A stretch of 64,000 nt of DNA from Cytospora piceicola (taxonomy: Eukaryota; Ascomycota; Sordariomycetes; Diaporthales; Cytosporaceae), in assembly GCA_023375675.1 (NCBI GenBank), contig JALQBC010000006.1:1488001-1552000 (forward strand), in the 5' to 3' direction. Positions 58,519 through 64,000 of this stretch are shown here, one piece after another. The notes beneath the pieces were generated by a model. The model searched no databases and was not told the DNA's origin. It saw only the letters and a list, made by a program, of their open reading frames with translations. The position numbers were made by a program, and so were the translations under genes. How positions within the stretch are numbered: the stretch's first letter is position 1; each line of letters opens with the position of its first letter.

Positions 58519-59502
58519 GATGAATATAGTGTCTGCGAAGGGTCACTGAAGATGAGATGGACTTCGGTTGAGATTAGAGATACGGAAATTGATACTGGCA
58601 GGATACAGGTGCTTCAATATCAGGACAAGCAAGACCTTTTGCACAAAACGAGGAGAACATGGTGGGAGCGTAGCTTGAGGGGACCCCTTTAAATAAACAT
58701 AAGCGACGCGGGGATGAGTTATTGCACATTAATTCAACGACATACCAAGAAAACAGATGACTTCCCCATGGAGACCCCGCAACCTGGGATTGTCTCACGA
58801 GCGTTGACGTATTCGACAACCGCAGATGGTATCCTGGAAGGGTGATGATCATGCCACTTTTGCGGAGCGCATGATCCTCAGGAAGAAACGGAATCTGCCG
58901 CACTGGGCATGAGGGTGACACCTACCCAAATCATAGAAAGCCCCATACTAATATGTACAGACCCAAAGTCTCGTCACTCGAGGTTGCCGACGCTAATGGC
59001 CTGGAACCATACCCAGAGTATCACCTCCTTCTCCACCAGTTACAACTAGAGCAGCAGAACAATTACCAACAATTTGACGATGCCTGGCTGTTTAGCCAGC
59101 CGATCGATAAATCATCGATTCAATTCGGTCAAAACCAAGGCGACAGTCCAGACCAACTGATCCACAGGTATAAAAGCGAGCAGCGGAATGATCTTACGAC
59201 CGAATAAGTCTGTAGTCACTTGACCAAACCCTTACGTACTGCAGTCACTCTTACTGGACACTAACGGTAGCCCATACCCCGTCGATTTTTGTCATCTATT
59301 CATGAATTTGACGCACGAACTATGACTGTCCTGACAGATGAACGTACCCAGCTCCTGGAATCTCAACGACGCACCGGCCCAATCGCCCCTACGTGTAACT
59401 CGTGCGGTTCTTGTTCCTCTTCTTGTGCAGACTTGCCCGGGTGGGAGGAAACCATATTCATCGGCTCACCATCCCATAAAAGGCTGTGACACAATCGATT
59501 TC
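58519..59502. other. Intergenic with a possible decayed copy of the NmrA-like gene
   Basis: Besides the promoter of the NmrA-like gene, the minus strand at about 58840-58900 encodes IPFLPEDHALRKSGM, which resembles MPFLPRDHAYTENLIKQSG in the neighbour. The similarity fades quickly. An 84-codon plus-strand frame at 58953-59207 is Gln/Asn-rich and unassigned. Confidence 0.35.
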
Positions 59503-60364
59503 TTAACCCAACTTCACAGCATCATCTTGTCCCTGAGCCTGTTTCTCCGCCTCGAGCTCCTGCTCAGCTTGGCGGTAGTATTTGGCGGTATCAACACCGT
59601 GTTGACTATGGTTGACAAAGTTGAACCAGGGGACGACGTCGAAGAACATGGCCGAGAACCGTGACTGTCTGGCGGCGACACCCTGCATATGTGGGGTCAA
59701 GCGGCTCTCGCCATAGAGGGTCTCGCCACGCTTGACCTTGCCGACCATCTCGCGCATGTCTAGGTCAACTTCTCTGGCATTTTCGCTCATTCCGTAGAAT
59801 CGCACTGTAAAATGAAAATCGCATCAGTAACCCGTTGCCACCTCTGATCTGCGTTCTTTGTCTATTCGCCCCCCATCACCCCATCTTTTCACTGCGTAGC
59901 AAAGATTCGAGATGACATACTGATAGATCGGTTGTAGAATGCCAGGAAACCACCGCAGAGACCGATGACTCCGCAAAGTCGCATGGCACGAGCGAAACCT
60001 CCCCTACCAACGTATGACGGCGCGATCCTCTCCATGGTCCAGAGAAGTCCCGGGCCTGCTATGGCAGCGGCAGCGCCAAATCCATAGTCCGATGGCCGAG
60101 CATAGCCAACTACCCGCTTGAAATGCCTGGAGATCAATAATTGAATCAGATCATGTCATTTCCCAGATAGCTTGCATGAAGTATACTCGTGATCGAGCGG
60201 GGATGGGGGAGGGTTCGTACGGGTCATTGTCTATGAGCTTCGTCGGGCGTCAGCATTTGGCGGGCCGTGTTATCGGGGGATTGTCAGGCCAGACTCACAG
60301 GAAACTCAGTCTGGACAGTCTTGGTCGGGATATAGGTCTGGGTCTGTGGTGTATGGCTAGCCAT
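59503..60364 (-). CDS. NUXM: Mitochondrial complex I accessory subunit NUXM (about 21 kDa)
   Basis: The model is complement(join(59503..59804,59921..60126,60221..60237,60299..60364)), 196 residues. It needs a 17-base microexon (60221-60237) encoding LIDND and two bases of the next Pro. With it the sequence reads TEFP-LIDNDP-HFKRVVGYARPSDYG, the order I recall from fungal NUXM proteins; other junctions break the frame. Two membrane segments follow: around residues 48-66 (GAAAAIAGPGLLWTME) and 78-95 (AMRLCGVIGLCGGFLAFY). The matrix-side or intermembrane part has MRFYGMSENAREVDLDM and GVAARQSRFSAMF, with PWFNFVNHSQHGVDTAKYY. The subunit belongs to the membrane arm of NADH:ubiquinone oxidoreductase in fungi and plants. 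The introns are 61, 94 and 116 bases. Confidence 0.88.
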
Positions 60365-60880
60365 GGTTGCGACAGGCAATCTACTACGCTGGCAGCGATT
60401 GTGAGGCTTGTTGATCAGATAGAAGCCCCGACGGGATTGTCATTGAAAGCTCGCCGAGTGCACGGAGGTCACTCTTGGGGTTATTTGGCGCCTGATAATT
60501 GAGGCAGGAATGAAGATGGCAGCGGGATGGCCCGAATTTCCGGGGTTCCGGGAGGGGCGGGAATTTGGTGGGCACTTACTCCGTGTTTCATACTAAGAGA
60601 TAAGATAAACGATAACAGTAGCCGATAACAAATAATGATAGCACGGGCCATACACCTAACAAAACCAATTAACCCCAACCCGCGACAACGACGACAGACG
60701 CGTTGTAGAGGAAATGAGACGCGTCTCCCAGCGCGCAACTTCTCAACTACCTCACCTAGCAACACAATGTCAGCAACATCGACCTGTTGAAATCAGATTC
60801 TGCTCTTTCCCCAGCGCCAATACTGACTTCGGGTGTTTCCAGTTTTTATTGGTCCATTAGAGGTTTCCTCAGACCCCACG
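60365..60880. other. Divergent promoter region of NUXM and csm3
   Basis: These 516 bases separate the start codons of the two genes. A GATAA-rich stretch at 60598-60640 carries several GATA motifs. No gene is seen. Confidence 0.45.
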
Positions 60881-62137
60881 ATGCCGTCTAAAACAGACTC
60901 ACGCATTGCCCAACCGGCAGATTTTGACGACTTAGACAACTACTTCCTGGAGGGGGACCTCGACGATGATCCGTTTGCGTCTCCTAAACCGGACAAGCCC
61001 GGTTCTGGAGCGAACAAGCGCAAGGCACCAGGGGATGGGCTGGGTATCGACGAGGAGGTCTCAGTTGCAAAGAAGGTCAGAGTCCCGAGAGTCAAACTGG
61101 ACCAGGAACGGTACGATCACCACTTTGATTACCTCACCACGCCATGCCGTACCACTTCATGATCATATGAGGTCTCACCTATGCTAAGATGTGACCAGCC
61201 TGCTTTCACAAAAGGGCATACCATCACTGCGAAAACGAGCACGAGATTTGAAGCTGAAAGGCAAGGGCCATGAGGTGAGTAGAGAACGTCATTCGCTCCA
61301 TGTGATTTGAGATAGGAAACTTACCGCAATACCCTGTAGTGGGGAGATGCATCGCGCCTCCTATCCTTTTACCAAGAATGGCTCGACGATCTCTTCCCTA
61401 AGGCTAAATTCCTCGACGCTTTGGCGATGGTGGAAAAGACTGGGCACAACAAGATGGTGCAGAAAATGCGCGTGGACTGGATCAACGAGAGCAAGCCGAA
61501 GGATACAAGTGCCACGACGACCTTCCAAGAGGAGGAGGAGGACCAGCACCAACAGTCCAAAGAACAGGGAGCATCGAGGCAAGCGGAGCGGGTCGCGCCA
61601 ATTTTTGAGAAGGCTGTGGCAAGTGGCGGTCGTCCCAGGACGCCGGAGATGGAAGGTGTTTTCGGCGACGATATTTACAATGCCACCCCTATTGGGGCAG
61701 GGAAGAACAGCGGGGCAGCTGACGAGGCAAATGGGCCAGACGATGATGAATTGGATGCGCTGATGGCAGAGGAGGAAGGCAGCGGACGGATTGAGCAGAC
61801 GACATTTAAGAGCAGCATTTTCGGAGATGGCAAGCCGAAAGCCGCAGAGAAGTCACGACAGGTGGCGGCTGAGGAGCCTGAAGAGGATGACCTTGACGCT
61901 CTTCTTGCGGAGGCCGAAGCGGAGGGGTCCGCACAGAAAACCAAGAATACCAACAGTACTATTGGCGGCGATGGAGACGACCAAGGTGCGCTCCTGGCGG
62001 AGGCGGAAGCGGGGGCGGAAGCACAATTCGCCCTTGGGAAGCTTTCTGGAACTGGTAGCTCGGCTTCGAAGCAACCAGTGGATCCGGAATTTAACGATGA
62101 CGAGGAAGCCCTGGCAGAAATGGATGGCCTATGGTGA
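60881..62137 (+). CDS. csm3: Csm3/Swi3 (Tipin) replication fork-protection factor
   Basis: The model is join(60881..61110,61199..61274,61340..62137), 367 residues, with introns of 88 and 65 bases. The Swi3 domain spans about residues 75-150: VPRVKLDQERLLSQKGIPSL, then RKRARDLKLKGKGHEWGDAS and WLDDLFPKAKFLDALAMVEK. Csm3/Tipin pairs with Tof1/Timeless at the replication fork, keeps the helicase and polymerase coupled and helps checkpoint signalling. The N-terminal 70 residues are acidic with a basic KRK nuclear-type signal. The C-terminal half has repeated acidic units like DDELDALMAEEE, DDLDALLAEAEAEG and DDQGALLAEAEAG, and closes with DDEEALAEMDGLW. The closing block is likely a protein-binding motif. 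The gene is divergent from NUXM. Confidence 0.92.
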
Positions 62138-62636
62138 GAAGGAGGGGTAGTGCATTCATCTGCCACTGTACATGTCACACACAACCTTAGTATATATAAT
62201 GAATGATTCATGATGTTTCCAATTGCTTGGGCGGGAACATACGGTTTGGCAAGAGAGTGCTTTCATTGCTTAGGATTCTACGGAAAAATCGGTCAGGATG
62301 GACGAACAAATGCTCCAAGGTGAGAATGATAGAGTACAATTGTTTTTAAGGGACATACATAAATGAATAGGAACATACAAGTTGAAGATTTATTATCTAT
62401 TGTATCGTGGTGTCAGTCAGGTATAAGTGCAACGGCAGTCACTTAATGAGCTCATCCTGAACCCCGGATTTTGGTGGGGCCGAATTTGTTCATCCCACTT
62501 CAACATCGAAAGCTCCCCCAAAGCTACCAAAGCTCCCCTCCCACTTCAGCATTCCACCACAACCAGCCGAAAGCCCACCACAACCTTGAATATAATAAGA
62601 AGACCGGGATATGATTGCCCAGGGAGGCTTGCAAAT
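62138..62636. other. Intergenic between csm3 and SKI2
   Basis: This 499-base interval holds the csm3 3' end and the SKI2 promoter. The SKI2 frame is open back to 62427, but that part encodes Pro/Ser/Thr-rich leader without conservation. Confidence 0.45.
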
Positions 62637-64000
62637 ATGACGGGCTCTATCTCTGACGCGCTCGAGCGGCTTCACCTGGTCGAGGAGACCGCCCAAGGCG
62701 AGGATCCCATTGACGACATTCTCGAGAGAACGACATCAGCTCTCCGCCGTCAACGTAGACAAGACCCCGAGGAGCTCAAGGCGAACCTGGAAAAGGAGTA
62801 CTTGACGCCGTCGCAGACATTCTCTACTGAGTGGCTCAACAGACTGCAGCAGTAAGCCGCCTTGCTTCTTTTTAACTTGACCCATCAACCATGGGCCACG
62901 CTTGCTGACTCCATCCCTCCCTTTCTCTCTTTTACAGACGATGGGATTGTCCTGTAGACTACACCGACCTATTCAAAATTGCGCCCACGCAAACACGAAC
63001 CGTCACGCGATTCCTCCGACAGGGTCTTGAGGGTAAAGTAGTGGGTTACAAAAACGTCACCGTCTCCGCCAACAACGACACCGCAAAGAATTCCACATCC
63101 TTCTCGCGAAAGCCCGCTTCCAGAGCCGAGTTCGTCCGAGGTGCTGCTGGTTTCTTTCCATTCGCACCCGGTGGTTTGGATGGTATAGAAGCTACAGCCG
63201 CGCTGGAAGATCAAGCACTACGGAGGGATGGCTACCTGGACGGTACAGCAGGGTCTGGGAGCAAACTTGAGAGGGTCATCAAACTTGGCGAGGAGGGAAG
63301 CCTGCTGGAGGTCGCCCCCGGCCTTTCGAGAGGCATTGACTTCTCGAAGAAGAAAAAGACCAAACGTGATGAAGAGGAGGCCAAGGACGTTGAGAAAGAG
63401 CTTGACCAAGAGCCAGACCAGATACCCGATGGAGAGGCAACTGTGAACGGGGAATTTGTCGATGGCGAGGCCGAGGCCAACACGGAAGATATTTCGCAAG
63501 ACGATGAGGATGACGGCGAAGACATTGATGCTATATTGCCCGTCGAGTTCCCTGCCCTGCAGCCTCATGGCAAACTCGCTGCGTCCAGCGCTAGGAAAGC
63601 CGGTCGCGAATGGGCACACATGGTCGACATCAAGCGGGAGATACCCAACTTCCGCGAGCTTGTGCCTGACATGGCAAGGGACTGGCCATTCGAGCTCGAC
63701 ACATTCCAAAAAGAAGCCATCTACCATCTCGAGAACGGCGACTCCGTCTTTGTGGCGGCACATACTTCGGCAGGAAAAACAGTGGTGGCCGAATACGCCA
63801 TCGCCTTGGCTGCGAGGCACATGACCAAGGCAATCTACACCTCGCCCATCAAGGCTCTGAGCAACCAGAAGTTCCGGGACTTTCGGGAGACATTCGATGA
63901 GGTTGGTATTCTGACGGGGGATGTTCAGATCAACCCCGAGGCTAGCTGCCTCATCATGACGACCGAGATTCTTCGCAGTATGTTGTACAGAGGAGCCGAT
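62637..64000 (+). CDS. ski2: SKI2 RNA helicase, 5' part (runs off the window)
   Basis: The model is join(62637..62851,62938..>64000), at least 426 residues. Intron 1 is 86 bases with a CTGAC branch and TTTACAG acceptor. The start [14 protein letters not shown] is chosen because conservation begins there. Ski2 is the 3'-5' helicase of the Ski complex and feeds RNA to the cytoplasmic exosome for mRNA turnover and no-go or nonstop decay. The N-terminal arm includes [20 protein letters not shown] and [13 protein letters not shown]. An acidic linker follows around residues 220-265 ([17 protein letters not shown]). The helicase core starts with the Q-type motif [19 protein letters not shown], then Walker A HTSAGKT near residue 346, [15 protein letters not shown] and [19 protein letters not shown]. 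The DEVH box lies beyond the edge. The family length is about 1,250-1,300 residues, so about one third is present. Confidence 0.95.

Noticed and set aside
1..64000. CRISPR array, bacterial operon or riboswitch
   Set aside because: The introns, spliced tRNA and gene families are eukaryotic, and there is no spaced repeat array.

Overview
The window is nuclear DNA of a filamentous ascomycete (Pezizomycotina, most likely a Sordariomycete). The evidence is short introns (50-145 bases) with GTRAGT-like donors and CTAAC/CTGAC branch points, a HET-domain gene, plant cell-wall enzymes, a BtgC-type glucanase, a fungal complex I accessory subunit, and a transposon mutated in the repeat-induced point mutation (RIP) style. 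I could not fix the genus. All intron-exon models were read by eye from splice signals, frame and family resemblance.

Layout. 0.3-8.7 kb: a RING-like zinc protein (-), a PL4 rhamnogalacturonan lyase (-, four exons), a frameshifted 2EXR-type gene (-), a DUF1810 gene (+, three exons) and a small membrane protein with a PPxY tail (-). 8.7-14.0 kb is gene-poor and rich in CTAG-centred palindromes. 14.0-23.6 kb: an adenylation-carrier-reductase enzyme (+), a HET-domain gene (-), a Nudix hydrolase (+) and an HNH-type protein (+). 24.8-36.8 kb: an aldo-keto reductase (-), two divergent histidine-rich paralogues facing each other across about 1.1 kb, an FAD monooxygenase (-), a GNAT acetyltransferase (-) and a small conserved fungal protein (-). 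39.5-47.7 kb is one AT-rich, RIP-degraded DNA transposon of about 8.2 kb, with long inverted ends, a dead Tnp2-like transposase on the minus strand and a second unknown gene on the plus strand. 48.8-64 kb: BtgC glucanase (+), an intron-containing tRNA-Ser(CGA), a GH3 beta-xylosidase (-), a GH5-like pseudogene (-), an NmrA-like reductase (-), complex I subunit NUXM (-), the fork-protection factor Csm3 (+) and the 5' third of the SKI2 helicase gene (+), which runs off the end.

How the genes relate. The PL4 lyase, beta-xylosidase and GH5 relic point to growth on plant cell walls, but they are not clustered. The reductase-type synthetase has no obvious tailoring partners beside it, so I do not call a gene cluster. 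NUXM, Csm3 and SKI2 form an ordinary housekeeping block at the right edge. The most unusual parts are the transposon, the divergent histidine-rich pair and the dispersed palindromes of the gene-poor DNA.
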